From: Aquimarina pacifica
Lineage (GTDB): Bacteria; Bacteroidota; Bacteroidia; Flavobacteriales; Flavobacteriaceae
Assembly: GCF_000520955.1 (NCBI RefSeq)
Contig: NZ_JACC01000030.1
Location: 1-64,000 of the forward strand
Length of the DNA stretch: 64,000 bases
Direction: 5' to 3'
Part shown: piece after piece, positions 1 to 10,900 of the stretch
Layout: the number at the start of each line of letters is the position of its first letter
How positions within the stretch are numbered: the stretch's first letter is position 1
Made by a program: the position numbers and the translations under genes
Notes under the pieces: generated by a model
The model's input: only the letters and a program-made list of their open reading frames with translations
Told to the model about the DNA's origin: nothing
The model's database searches: none

Positions 1-1836
1 TAGATACAACCACTTCGCCCGATGTTCCTACAGATGCCGGTAGTACTGTAGAATGTTTATCAGATGCAGTACAACCCACTGCTCCTGTGGTTTTAGATGC
101 ATGCGATGTTGCAATTACTCCTGTGATTACTGAAAATACAGATCCCGTTTGTGAAGGTTCAAAAATCTATACCTTTACATATACTGATTGTGCTGGCAAT
201 GTTTCTGCATATGTCTATACGTATACAATAGATACAACCACTTCGCCCGATGTTCCTGTAGATGCCGGTAGTACTGTCGAGTGTTTATCAGATGCAGTAC
301 AACCTATTGCTCCTGTGGTTTTAGATGCATGCGATGTTGCAATTACCCCTGTGATTACTGAAAATACAGATCCCGTTTGTGAGGGTTCAAAGATCTATAC
401 CTTTACATATACTGATTGTGCTGGCAATGTTTCTGAATATGTCTATACATATACAATAGATTTAACTACTACACCAGATGTTCCTATGGATGCTGGCAGT
501 ACTGTAGCGTGTTTGGTCGATGCAGTACAACCTATTTCTCCAGTGGTTTTAGATGCATGCGATGTTGCAATTACCCCCGTGATTACCGAAAATACAGATC
601 CCGTTTGTGAGGGTTCAAAAATATATACTTTTACTTATACTGATTGTGCAGGTAATGCTTCTGCATATGTCTATACGTATACAATTGATACAACCACTTC
701 GCCCGATGTTCCTGTAGATGCAGGCAGTACTGTCGAGTGTTTGTCAGATGCAGTACAACCCGCTGCTCCTGTGGTTTTAGATGCATGTGATGTTGCAATT
801 ACTCCTGTGATTACCGAAAATACAGACCCCGTTTGTGAGGGTTCAAAAATCTATACCTTTACTTATACTGATTGTGCAGGCAATGTTTCTACATATGTGT
901 ATACGTATACAATAGATACAACCACTTCACCAGATGTTCCTGTAGATGCCGGTAGTACTGTCGAGTGTTTATCAGATGCAGTACAACCTATTGCTCCTGT
1001 GGTTTTAGATGCATGCGATGTTGCAATTACCCCTGTGATTACTGAAAATACAGATCCCGTTTGTGAGGGTTCAAAGATCTATACCTTTACATATACTGAT
1101 TGTGCTGGCAATGTTTCTGAATATGTCTATACATATACAATAGATTTAACTACTACACCAGATGTTCCTATGGATGCTGGCAGTACTGTAGCGTGTTTGG
1201 TCGATGCAGTACAACCTATTTCTCCAGTGGTTTTAGATGCATGCGATGTTGCAATTACCCCCGTGATTACCGAAAATACAGATCCCGTTTGTGAGGGTTC
1301 AAAAATATATACTTTTACTTATACTGATTGTGCAGGTAATGCTTCTGCATATATCTATACATATACAATAGATTTAACTACTCCACCAGATGTTCCTTTA
1401 GATGCTGGTAGTACTGTCGAGTGTTTGGTCGATGCAGTACAACCTGCTGCTCCTGTGGTTTTAGATGCATGTGATGTTGCAATTACTCCTGTGATTACCG
1501 AAAATACAGATCCCGTTTGTGAGGGTTCAAAAATCTATACTTTTACTTATACTGATTGTGCTGGCAATGCTTCTGCATATGTCTATACGTACACAATAGA
1601 TACAACCACTTCACCAGATGTTCCTGCAGATGCCGGAAGTATTGTAAATAGTATAACAGATGCAGTACAACCATCAGCTCCTGTCGTTGTTGATGCATGT
1701 AATGTTGCAATTACCCCTGTGATTACTGAAAATACAGATCCATTGTGTGATGGAGATAAGATCTATACGTTTACATATACAGATTGTGCCGGAAATAGTG
1801 CAGTTTATACTTATACCTATACCATAGATGTTACTG
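1..1836 (+). repeat. Tandem 228-bp coding repeats (8 copies plus a partial)
   Basis: The decamer tcctgtggtt or a near copy recurs at 83, 311, 539, 767, 995, 1223, 1451 and 1679, giving an exact 228-bp period, or 76 codons. The array stays in frame and ends near 1836. The last copy is the most diverged: VNSITDAVQ replaces VECLSDAVQ, losing the first of four conserved Cys. The array continues out of the window to the left. Confidence 0.97.
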
Positions 1837-4214
1837 CTACGCTAGAAATAATGGATACTTCGGTTACTAGTTGTAGTAATGTTTCATTAGGATTTGATTT
1901 AAGTAGTCTAATTGGACTTTCGGATGTCACTTTTACATGGGTTGCAACTCCTAATGCAAATGTAACTGGGAATGTTGATGGAACTGGCACTTTAATTCCT
2001 GATACCATTCGAAACCTCTCTTTGTTAGATGAAGATGTGATATATATTGTAACTCCATTTAATAGTGATGGTTGTCAAGGAAATGATTTTGCACTTACTG
2101 TGACAGTATATCCAGAACCTGAAGTAGAAACAGTACCCACAGAAAATACTTGTAGTGATATTTCTTTAAATCATGATTTGCTTTCTGATGTAGATTTAAC
2201 AGGAACTACTTTTATATGGCAGGCGATAGACAATATAAATGTTTCTGGAGAAACAACAAGTATAAGTACCGCTACCACTATTTCTGACTTGTTGGTTAAT
2301 ACCTCAGGGGTTGAGCAAATTGTAACCTATCAAATTACACCAAGAAGTACAAATGGTTGTGATGGAGAGGTATATGAGTATATAGTTACCGTTAGTCCAA
2401 GAGCAGAATTGCGCGTTACCAAGTCGGATTTACCAGCAGAAGATGGGAGTTATGATACCGTAGGAGAGGTTGTTATATATGAAATTATTGTAGAGAATAT
2501 TTCGGGGGTCGAAATAAGTGATATTACAGTTCTTGATAGTAATTCGGATTCTGGCTCAGCAAGTCCGGTAGTCGAAATAACAACAATCCCAGGGTTTGGT
2601 CGTGCTATTTTTAGGGCAGAACATACACTTACACAAGAAGATCTGGATACGGGGCAAATAATAAATGTTGCAACTGTTCGGGCAAGTGATCCATGCGGAA
2701 CTATTGTTAGTGTTGATTCTGATGATCCAGATACAAGTGTTCCTGATGATGCAACCATCGTAATCCTCGATCAAAAACCAGTAATGAGTTTTACTAAGCT
2801 TGCAAATCCTGCTCCAGATGGTTTATGGGATGAGGTAGGTGAATTAATTGTGTATTCAATGGTCGTAACTAATTCAGGTAATGTTACGCTAACAGATATC
2901 GAAGTCACAGACCCTAATGCCGATGCAGGAACTATTAATCCTACAACAATTTCGGTACTTAGTCCTGGTCAAGAGGTGGCTATTACCGCAGAGCATTTAA
3001 TTACACAAAGTGATCTTGATAATGGAGTTGTTATCAATAGTGCAACAGTCACAGCCCTGGATCCAGAAGGAAATACAATTAGTGATTTATCTGATGACCC
3101 AAGTAATGATGAGAATAATGATGTAAACGGTAACGGAAATCCTGATGATGTAACAATCACGGTAATGCCGCAATTTGCAATTCTTGATATAACCAAAGAA
3201 GTTGATTTTAAAACCTATATGGACATTGGAGATGTTTTAAACTATATCATTGAAGTAACGAATAGAGGAAATGTTACATTGTTTGATGTTACCGTTGATG
3301 ATCCCATTGTCACTTTTATAAGTCCTAATATTATTGATCAGCTAAAGCCAGGAGAATCTTTTATGATTGAAGCAGAGCATACTATTGTTCAAAATGATAT
3401 TACAGATGAAATGGTTATTAATACAGCCACTGTTGTAGCCCTTTTACCAGACATGTCGACAGAGGTCTTTGAAGATTCTGATGATTTTACTGATCTCACA
3501 AATCTAGATGTAGACAATGATGGAGATTTTGATGACCCTACAATAAGTTACCTAGATTCTGATGATGATGGAATTATAAATATAGAAGATTTAGATGATG
3601 ATAATGATGGTATTACAGATATAGAAGAACAAAATGATGATCCTTTCTTAGACACTGATGATGATGGGATTATTGATAGTCTTGACTTAGATGCTGATGG
3701 TGATGGGATTTATGATTACATAGAGGCCGGACACGGTGGTCAGGATATCGACGGAGATCATCGTGTAGATGGATTAGTGGGTGCTGATGGAATTCCAAAT
3801 GACGTGCAGGATGCCGATAACGGAACTGTAAATTATGATCCGCTTGATACAGATACAGATGGTATAGATGATTTTCAGGAAGCAAATAATGCAAGTTCAG
3901 AGGATGAAGATGGTATTGAAATCTTTAATATAGTGACACCTAATGGAGATGGAGACCATGATATTTTCCTTATTTCAAATATAGAAGCGTTTCCTAATAA
4001 TGAATTAAGCATCTTTAATCGATGGGGAGTTCAAGTATATTATGCCAAAGGGTATGGGCAAAATGAAGAGTATTTTAGGGGAGAATCAAGAGGTAGGATA
4101 ACTATCAATAAAGAAGAACAATTACCTGTTGGAACCTATTTTTATATTCTTTCTTATAAAACAGAAGATGAGGTGACTAAAAATAAATCGGGCTATTTGT
4201 ATCTCACTAGATAA
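1..4214 (+). CDS. Giant repeat adhesin with T9SS type B C-terminal sorting domain (5' end outside window)
   Basis: The reading frame is open at the left edge, so this is the C-terminal part of a larger surface protein. Visible order: about eight 76-residue repeats (to about 1836), each with four Cys and a YTFTYTDCAGN core; two PKD-like Ig modules with paired Cys (about 1836-2400); three DUF11-like modules starting with TKSDLPA, TKLANPA and TKEVDF (about 2400-3540); a calcium-binding Asp-rich stretch with DSDDDGI-type thrombospondin-3 repeats (about 3550-3900); and a gliding-motility C-terminal domain with VTPNGDGDHD and FNRWG. That last domain is the known signal for export and cell-surface attachment by the T9SS. 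The PorP/SprF gene follows within 120 bp, the usual partner for such domains. The likely role is adhesion or gliding; the ligand is unknown. The domain order is read directly, the role is inferred from the family. Confidence 0.93.
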   Translation, partial: DTTTSPDVPTDAGSTVECLSDAVQPTAPVVLDACDVAITPVITENTDPVCEGSKIYTFTYTDCAGNVSAYVYTYTIDTTTSPDVPVDAGSTVECLSDAVQPIAPVVLDACDVAITPVITENTDPVCEGSKIYTFTYTDCAGNVSEYVYTYTIDLTTTPDVPMDAGSTVACLVDAVQPISPVVLDACDVAITPVITENTDPVCEGSKIYTFTYTDCAGNASAYVYTYTIDTTTSPDVPVDAGSTVECLSDAVQPAAPVVLDACDVAITPVITENTDPVCEGSKIYTFTYTDCAGNVSTYVYTYTIDTTTSPDVPVDAGSTVECLSDAVQPIAPVVLDACDVAITPVITENTDPVCEGSKIYTFTYTDCAGNVSEYVYTYTIDLTTTPDVPMDAGSTVACLVDAVQPISPVVLDACDVAITPVITENTDPVCEGSKIYTFTYTDCAGNASAYIYTYTIDLTTPPDVPLDAGSTVECLVDAVQPAAPVVLDACDVAITPVITENTDPVCEGSKIYTFTYTDCAGNASAYVYTYTIDTTTSPDVPADAGSIVNSITDAVQPSAPVVVDACNVAITPVITENTDPLCDGDKIYTFTYTDCAGNSAVYTYTYTIDVTATLEIMDTSVTSCSNVSLGFDLSSLIGLSDVTFTWVATPNANVTGNVDGTGTLIPDTIRNLSLLDEDVIYIVTPFNSDGCQGNDFALTVTVYPEPEVETVPTENTCSDISLNHDLLSDVDLTGTTFIWQAIDNINVSGETTSISTATTISDLLVNTSGVEQIVTYQITPRSTNGCDGEVYEYIVTVSPRAELRVTKSDLPAEDGSYDTVGEVVIYEIIVENISGVEISDITVLDSNSDSGSASPVVEITTIPGFGRAIFRAEHTLTQEDLDTGQIINVATVRASDPCGTIVSVDSDDPDTSVPDDATIVILDQKPVMSFTKLANPAPDGLWDEVGELIVYSMVVTNSGNVTLTDIEVTDPNADAGTINPTTISVLSPGQEVAITAEHLITQSDLDNGVVINSATVTALDPEGNTISDLSDDPSNDENNDVNGNGNPDDVTITVMPQFAILDITKEVDFKTYMDIGDVLNYIIEVTNRGNVTLFDVTVDDPIVTFISPNIIDQLKPGESFMIEAEHTIVQNDITDEMVINTATVVALLPDMSTEVFEDSDDFTDLTNLDVDNDGDFDDPTISYLDSDDDGIINIEDLDDDNDGITDIEEQNDDPFLDTDDDGIIDSLDLDADGDGIYDYIEAGHGGQDIDGDHRVDGLVGADGIPNDVQDADNGTVNYDPLDTDTDGIDDFQEANNASSEDEDGIEIFNIVTPNGDGDHDIFLISNIEAFPNNELSIFNRWGVQVYYAKGYGQNEEYFRGESRGRITINKEEQLPVGTYFYILSYKTEDEVTKNKSGYLYLTR
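249..1352 (+). repeat. Identical 420-bp segments 684 bp apart inside the tandem array
   Basis: By eye, 249-668 and 933-1352 match base for base. The offset is 684 bp, exactly three repeat units. Flanking bases differ at 248/932 and 669/1353. Other unit pairs show scattered synonymous differences, so this segment was probably copied recently by unequal crossing-over or gene conversion. Confidence 0.85.
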
Positions 4215-4329
4215 TGAAACAAATGATTGGTGTAGCAGGGGATATTTGTAATACGGGTTGATTGCTGACTTAGAGATTGCAAATAGTATTAATTATTATG
4301 TACACAAAATCAAAAAAATAGAGTATCAC

Positions 4330-5274
4330 ATGAATAGAATTTATTTCATCACGCTTATTTTTTTAATCATGATTACATTCCAGAGTTTCGGGCAACAAGA
4401 TGCACAGTATACCCAGTATATGTATAACACAATGAGTATAAATCCCGCATACGCTGGATCAAGAGATGTTATCAGTATAGCAGGGATCTATCGTAATCAA
4501 TGGGTAGGCATTGAGGGAGCCCCGGTTACCCAAACATTTACAGTTCATACTCCAGTTGGTGCTTCAAATAAAGTTGGACTAGGTTTTTCTCTTATTAATG
4601 ATAAAATAGGACCAACCCAAGAGACGTATTTTGATATAGACTTTTCGTATACCATAAACACTTCAGAAGATGCACAATTGGCTTTTGGCGTCAAAGGAGG
4701 AGGACATTTACTCGATGTCAACTTCAAAAGACTTAATGAGTATACTACTTCTGATCTTTTGTTAGACACAAATATTGATAATAAATTTTCTCCTAATGTT
4801 GGGTTCGGAATTTATTTTCACAAAGAGAATTTTTATTTGGGGGCATCAGTGCCTAATGTTCTAGAGACAAGACATTTTGACGAATCTTCGAATGATAATA
4901 GAGCATCTTCGTATGTAGCAGAAGAACGTTTGAATTATTATGTAATAGGCGGATATGTTTTTCAAATGAACCAATCTCTTAAGCTAAAACCTTCCGTTTT
5001 ATTGAAAGCGGTACAAGGGTCACCAATACAGCTAGACCTTTCTGCTAATTTGTTGTTGTATGAAAAACTGACTTTTGGGCTGGCTTATCGGTTGGATGCG
5101 GCATTAAGTGCCCAAATTGGTTTTAATATATCGGATAAAATGATGATTGGTTTTGCATATGATTGGGAAACTACAGCCTTAGGAAATACAGAATTTAATT
5201 CGGGATCCTACGAGTTTTTTTTACGATATGAATTTTTTAAAACCAACAGAGTATTATCACCTAGATTTTTCTAG
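4330..5274 (+). CDS. PorP/SprF family T9SS outer-membrane protein
   Basis: The protein has about 314 residues. It opens with a signal peptide (MNRIYFITLIFLIMITFQSFG) and the family hallmark QQDAQYTQYMYNTMSINPAY, followed by alternating strands typical of an outer-membrane barrel. PorP/SprF proteins are needed for secretion or surface anchoring of T9SS substrates, most often the one encoded next door; here that is the repeat adhesin ending 115 bp upstream. The frame extends upstream to a TTG at 4258, but the 24 extra residues would sit before a clean signal peptide, so the ATG at 4330 is preferred. The two genes are probably one operon. Confidence 0.93.
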   Translation: MNRIYFITLIFLIMITFQSFGQQDAQYTQYMYNTMSINPAYAGSRDVISIAGIYRNQWVGIEGAPVTQTFTVHTPVGASNKVGLGFSLINDKIGPTQETYFDIDFSYTINTSEDAQLAFGVKGGGHLLDVNFKRLNEYTTSDLLLDTNIDNKFSPNVGFGIYFHKENFYLGASVPNVLETRHFDESSNDNRASSYVAEERLNYYVIGGYVFQMNQSLKLKPSVLLKAVQGSPIQLDLSANLLLYEKLTFGLAYRLDAALSAQIGFNISDKMMIGFAYDWETTALGNTEFNSGSYEFFLRYEFFKTNRVLSPRFF

Positions 5275-5293
5275 CTTTTGATAAAACTTAGAA

Positions 5294-7594
5294 CTATTCA
5301 CTATCGGGCAATTGTGTTGCGTTTTCATCAAGTTTAAATAATACTTCGAATTTTGGTCTAGTCTGATTTACTGATATTTCCTCCTTTGAAATGTCATTTA
5401 TTGTAAAACGAGATATATCAATTCCCTTTTCCTGCGTTAGGTAATTACTGACCAGTTCTTTTTGTTTGGCAATAACCTGCTGTAAGTCTAAAGCAATTTT
5501 TTCTTCTCCTAATAACCTACGTACATTTTCTGGGATAGAAATTGTTGGGTCAAAATTAGTTGTGTTATTTTTTACATACGTCAGAAATTCTGGATCTGTA
5601 GTTGGGATGTCATGTGCTTGTTTTCTAATTGGGATTTTATCACTTAAAGGAATTTCACTTTGTTTTAAATAATTTAATTTGGCAGTATGAATTGCTAAAG
5701 CATCCATCTCATATTCTATGTTATACAAGTGATTTAGTTCAATAACAAATTCAGGTTTTTTGCTTAAAACATTAGCGATAGAATTGAGGGATTTTAGTTG
5801 TGGTTTTCCCAAACCTATCTGACCACTATCAAAATACAGGTTTTCTAAATCATCTTCATTAAGACTCAATGCATTAGATAAAGCCCTAAAAGGAGAAGTA
5901 GCAAGTTTTACGAAGATATTTTTTATTACTTTCCATATCACTTTACCAAACTTGTATTTTGGGTCATTAATAGGACCTTCGATAGGTATTTCTAAGCTTA
6001 CGTTACCGTCTAGATCACGTATGAGCGCAACTACAAGCTTCATTGGTAGTGAATAGCCAGAATTGGTTTTTCTTTTCTTGCCCACTTTAATTTTTTCAAC
6101 AAAAATGTTATTGGTACTTTTTAAATATGAATCCTTGATACTACTTTTAGTAGTATAAGTTGTAATCCCTTCCATAAACGGGTGTGCAGTGTAGTATCTT
6201 CCGTAGGGACTAAACCTGTTCAAAAATAAGCCTTTTATACTCAGGTCAACATCCATGTTCTCAATTCCTTCTCGACTTACCGTTATATCTCCCTTCAGTT
6301 TTCCTGTAGAGTTTATAATACCATTAATATCAAAGTAAGCATGTTTGTTCTCTGGTTTTATATTCAATGACAATACGTCTAATTTCGTTATATCCATATA
6401 AAAAGGATCTTCGAGGGTATAATCATGAAATTTTAAATTAAAATTGCGCACAGAAATAGAATCCGCAGAATAAGATTTAAAAATATAATCCCTTGTCATA
6501 TCATAGATATAAACAGAAAGCATTTCGAAAGGACTAACATAATATTCAGAGGTGTTTTTTTGCGTAGACGAAGTGGCGACTTGAGTAGAGTCATTTTGAA
6601 CCAACCATTTTGTGAAGTTATCTCCATTAGGAAGATATTCATATTTAATGTGAAGGTTATCTACCAATATTTTATTGAAATCATAAAGATTTGATTGCGT
6701 ATTAATAGAATCAATGTCTAATCGAAATGTTTCCATAGTTACCAGAGGTTTGCTTTCTGGATCAACTATTTTTAGATCAGATACTTTAATATCACCGTTA
6801 CTTTTAAAGTAGTCTGATTTTCCTGTATTTCCTGAGATTGATAAGTGTGTATCTAACCGCCCTTCGAATTGGCTTAGTTGAATTACAGAAGTCACATAGT
6901 TTTTAAAAGGAGATAATTGCCAATTATCAATTGCCGTATTTATCTTATAATCTGAATTTTTGAGATTGTATACAGTATTACCTCGAATCCAGCCTCCATC
7001 AGGTTGATGAATTTCTATATCTGCATCCCAAAAAGTATCATTACCACTAAAACTCTCATCATGAATAGCTATTGAATCTAATAGCAGTGTACTACCAATA
7101 ACCTGATCAGAGTATTGAATACTTGAATTAATTATATTGATATTCTTAAGAGTAAAAGATGTCTCTTCTTGAGATTCAGTATTACTATCAGAATCAGAAT
7201 CAGAATCTAACAGATCCGAAAAATTAAAGTGACTTCCATTCTGAACAATATTACCAAAAAGATTTTCAACTGTTATTTCTTGAGTGCTTATTTGAGATTT
7301 TAATAAAGGCCATGAATCAAGGTTTATAAATAAACGATCAAAAGAGACAAACGTAGAATTAGCATCTGGTTCAGTAACTTTTACTCCATTGATAGTAATT
7401 GTAAATAAGAGGGGATTAATAGAAAATTTTTGGATGGTAATATCTCTATTGATCCATTCTCTATCGTGATCCTCAATATAATCAACAATGTACTTCGGTG
7501 ATATGAGACAAGCTGCTACTAATAAAATAATAAAAGCACCAAGAATAATTGCTATCCATTTAAGAAATTTAAGTGCTTTTTTACGAAGACTCAT
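5294..7594 (-). CDS. DUF748 / AsmA-like envelope protein
   Basis: A 766-residue protein with one N-terminal membrane anchor (about residues 12-30, WIAIILGAFIILLVAACLI) and a long periplasmic region. The NRDITIQKFSINPLLFTITINGVKV-type start and the repeated beta-strand lipid-layer patterns fit the DUF748 family, related to AsmA proteins. Near the C-terminus, YFDSGQIGLGKPQLKSLNSI and the following helix resemble the OmpA-like segment of DUF748 proteins. A low-complexity SDSDSDSNTES run lies around residues 130-145. AsmA-like proteins are linked to outer-membrane lipid homeostasis; the exact function here is unknown. It converges on the SprF gene with only 19 bp between stops. Confidence 0.8.
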   Translation of the reverse strand: MSLRKKALKFLKWIAIILGAFIILLVAACLISPKYIVDYIEDHDREWINRDITIQKFSINPLLFTITINGVKVTEPDANSTFVSFDRLFINLDSWPLLKSQISTQEITVENLFGNIVQNGSHFNFSDLLDSDSDSDSNTESQEETSFTLKNINIINSSIQYSDQVIGSTLLLDSIAIHDESFSGNDTFWDADIEIHQPDGGWIRGNTVYNLKNSDYKINTAIDNWQLSPFKNYVTSVIQLSQFEGRLDTHLSISGNTGKSDYFKSNGDIKVSDLKIVDPESKPLVTMETFRLDIDSINTQSNLYDFNKILVDNLHIKYEYLPNGDNFTKWLVQNDSTQVATSSTQKNTSEYYVSPFEMLSVYIYDMTRDYIFKSYSADSISVRNFNLKFHDYTLEDPFYMDITKLDVLSLNIKPENKHAYFDINGIINSTGKLKGDITVSREGIENMDVDLSIKGLFLNRFSPYGRYYTAHPFMEGITTYTTKSSIKDSYLKSTNNIFVEKIKVGKKRKTNSGYSLPMKLVVALIRDLDGNVSLEIPIEGPINDPKYKFGKVIWKVIKNIFVKLATSPFRALSNALSLNEDDLENLYFDSGQIGLGKPQLKSLNSIANVLSKKPEFVIELNHLYNIEYEMDALAIHTAKLNYLKQSEIPLSDKIPIRKQAHDIPTTDPEFLTYVKNNTTNFDPTISIPENVRRLLGEEKIALDLQQVIAKQKELVSNYLTQEKGIDISRFTINDISKEEISVNQTRPKFEVLFKLDENATQLPDSE

Positions 7595-7990
7595 ACAGTT
7601 AAGTTAATAGGGTAATTCTGTCTAAAAATATATTATTTTTTTTTTCATGACAAACTTTATTCGGATACATTTTAGAACTGCAAAAATAATTATAAATCCT
7701 TGTTTTTGAAGGTTGTTTTACTGAAGAAATGATAATGTCTACTGAGTAATATTCCTTTTTTCTTTTTGGGCAATATATAGACAGGTGAGTCAAAGTCTTG
7801 ATTTGTCTAACCAACAATTGTTTTTTTCTATCCAATTACAGATTTACCACGACCAGTTACAAGTTAGAGCTTCTGTTTTTTGAGTATTGGTTCTAATTTT
7901 CAGAATGTATTCTAGTATCAACTTGTAGCCAATGAGTATCACAGGCACATTTTGAATACCTAGAAAATAATCACTTTAAATATGTAGATT
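7595..7990. other. Divergent intergenic region
   Basis: This 396-bp gap separates the DUF748 gene from the Tc toxin genes. It is AT-rich with a T10 run at 7636-7645. A 78-codon frame on the minus strand (7599-7835) has no recognisable domain and an unusual composition, and is probably not a gene. A minus-strand -7-like element is listed separately. No clear promoter for the toxin genes can be called. Confidence 0.6.
7681..7688 (-). promoter_or_regulatory. Possible -7 element for the DUF748 gene
   Basis: TATTTTTG on the minus strand matches the flavobacterial TAnnTTTG consensus about 87 bp before the start codon. No TTG -33 box is seen at normal spacing. Confidence 0.3.
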
Positions 7991-10900
7991 ATGGAAACCA
8001 GCCAAAAAGATGAAAAGAAAAATGATGTACAGGAGTCTCCAATTCCATCAATTAATTTACCAAAAGGAGGAGCAGCAATTTCGGGTATTGGAGAAAAATT
8101 CAAGGTAAATTCTGTAACAGGTACAGGGTCATTAAGTATCCCGTTAACATTTAGTTCAGGAAGATCAGGTTTTGCCCCTCAATTGACATTAAGTTATGAT
8201 TCGGGTAATGGGAATGGAGTTTTTGGATATGGTTGGGAAATAGGTGTCCCAGCTATTAGTAGAAAAGTATCCAAAGGCATCCCTAAATACGATAATAGCG
8301 ATGTGTTTCTTATGTCGGGTGTAGAAGATTTAGTTCCTTATTTACAAGAAGAAGGTGCTTGGGTGCAATTAGAAAGAGAAGAAGAAGATTATCATGTTGT
8401 TAATTATAGACCTCGGTTAGAGGGGCTTTTTTCTAAAATAGAGAAATGGAAAAACAAAAATACGGGTCTTTCTTATTGGAAAACGGTTTCTAAAAAAAAT
8501 ATAACTTCTTTATATGGAGTTTCTGAAGAGGCACGGATATATGATCCTCACGATAAGAAAAGAGTATTTAAGTGGTTAATTGAGAAATCATTTGATGCAA
8601 AAGGAAATGTTATACAATATGAGTATAAACGCGAAAATGCTGACGGGATTGATGTCGCGAATTCTTTTGAGGATCACCGGTTAAAAGAGAAAAATGGATT
8701 CAATTATGCATATCTTAAATCAATACATTATGGCAATAAAGTAGCAGATCGGGATGATGAATTTCATTTTTCGGTTGTATTAGATTATGGAGAACATGAT
8801 TTTACTAATCCATCAATAGAAGAAGTTACATCATGGGATGTACGTAAAGATCCTTTTTCGAGATATAACAGCGGTTTTGAGCTTCGTCAATATCGTTTAT
8901 GTCAACGCATCTTATTTTTTCATGACTTTCAAGAATTGGGAGAAAATCCTGTTTTAGTACGTTCGACGACACTAAGCTATGAAGAAACGAACAAAGCCAG
9001 TATTCTTAAGGCTATAGAACAAAGCGGTTATAAAAAAATAGATGATGGTACTACTAAGGTTACGTCTTTTCCGCCAACAACGTTTTCATATATAGAGGCG
9101 AGTATAGACGATGAGGTAAAATCGATTGCTCCAGAATATCTGGACAACTTACCATTAGGTATTGATGGAGGAATATATCAGTGGCTGGACCTCGAAGGAG
9201 AGGGCTTACCAGGCGTTTTTACCAAAATAGCGGGAAGTTGGTTCTATAAAAATAATAGAGGCGAGGCTACCTTTACAGGAACTAGGCAAGTAGCAGAAAG
9301 ACCTAATGATGTATCAGCTACCAATATGCAACCAGTTATTAGTGATCTTGACGGAGATGGTATAAAAGAGGTATTAATTAATGGGGCTAACATAAAAGGA
9401 TATATAAATCAAATAGATCATGAATGGCAGCATTTTATTCCTTTTGAAGCGTGTCCAGAAATAGACTTTAAGAACCCTGAACTTAAATATATAGATCTTA
9501 ACGGAGACGGTCTGGCGGATATATTAATTAACGAGGATGAGGTGTTTACTTGGTATCCTTCTAAAGGGAAAAAAGGGTATGGTGCTCCAGAATATATACG
9601 TAAGGCTTTAGAAGAAGAAAAAGGTCCCAGAGTCGTATTCTCAAAATCGCAACAAGGAGTATATCTGGCAGATATGAGTGGAGATGGACTTAGTGATATT
9701 GTACGTATCAAAAATGGAGAGATTGCATATTGGCCTAATTTGGGATACGGGAAATTCGGAAGAAAAATTAGTATGGGTAACGTCCCTCATATGGATACTC
9801 CCGATCTTTTTGATCAAAGTCGTATTCGATTATTTGACATAGATGGCACAGGGACCACAGATCTCATTTATTTTAATGGTGAAGATGTAAAAATATGGTA
9901 CAATCAGTCAGGAAATAGTTGGGGCTCAGAAGTAAAAATCAAGGCATTTCCAAAGCTTGATGCACAATCTTCTTTGACGGTAGTAGATCTTTTAGGAAAA
10001 GGAACAGGATGTTTAGTTTGGACTTCATCATTACCTGGAGATTTTGGAACCCAAATAAAATATATTGATCTGATGGAAGAAGGTAAACCTTACTTAATGA
10101 CTTCAGTCAATAACAATATGGGTAAAGAAACCTTAATGGCGTATGGCTCTTCTACAGAATTTTATCTCGAAGACCTTAAGTTAGGAACTCCTTGGATCAC
10201 AAAACTTCATTTTCCTGTACATGTGTTAAAACAAGTTACAGTGATAGATCATATTTCTTCATCACGATTGTTGAGCAGTTACAAATATCATCATGGATAT
10301 TATGATGGCGAGGAACGAGAATTTAGGGGATTTGGCATGGTAGAACAAATCGACAGTGAATCCTTTGATACGTATAATACCAGTGATGAATTGGACATGC
10401 CACCGATTTATACAAAAAGTTGGTTTCATACCGGTGCTTATGTTAAACAAGGAGTGATTTCAAAACAGTATACTGATGAGTACTTCGATGGTGATTCATT
10501 AGCACATGAATTTCCGGATAGTAGTATTGATAAAGTAGCCGAAATGGATTATGATCATGTGCGTGAAGCCTATCGATCCTTAAAAGGAAAAACACTTCGA
10601 CAGGAAATCTACACATTAGATGGTACAGATAAGGAAGTGATTCCATATAGCGTGGTAGAAACTAATTTTAGGGTCATACAGATGCAACCAAGGGTTGACA
10701 AAAAATGCGGAGTTTATTTGACCTTAGGTAATGAATCGCTAACCTATTCTTATGAACGTAATACAGAAGATCCCAGAATCTTACATACTATTCTTTTGGA
10801 CACTGATCACTATGGGCAACCTTTAAAAGCAATAGAAATAGCATACCCACGCCGAAGTATAATTCTTGAAAGGTATCCTGAACAACAGCAATTATATGCT

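Noticed and set aside
1..1836. Tandem repeats considered as a CRISPR array
   Set aside because: The 228-bp units are contiguous, in frame and have no spacers; they encode protein repeats.
4258..4329. Upstream TTG start for the SprF-like protein
   Set aside because: It would place 24 residues before a normal signal peptide; ATG at 4330 fits the family.
7599..7835. 78-codon minus-strand frame upstream of the DUF748 gene
   Set aside because: No domain, no neighbour logic, composition unlike nearby proteins and it fills a divergent promoter region.
9418..9711. Antisense frames inside the toxin genes and other large genes
   Set aside because: They are shadows of strongly conserved coding frames on the opposite strand and have no domain content.
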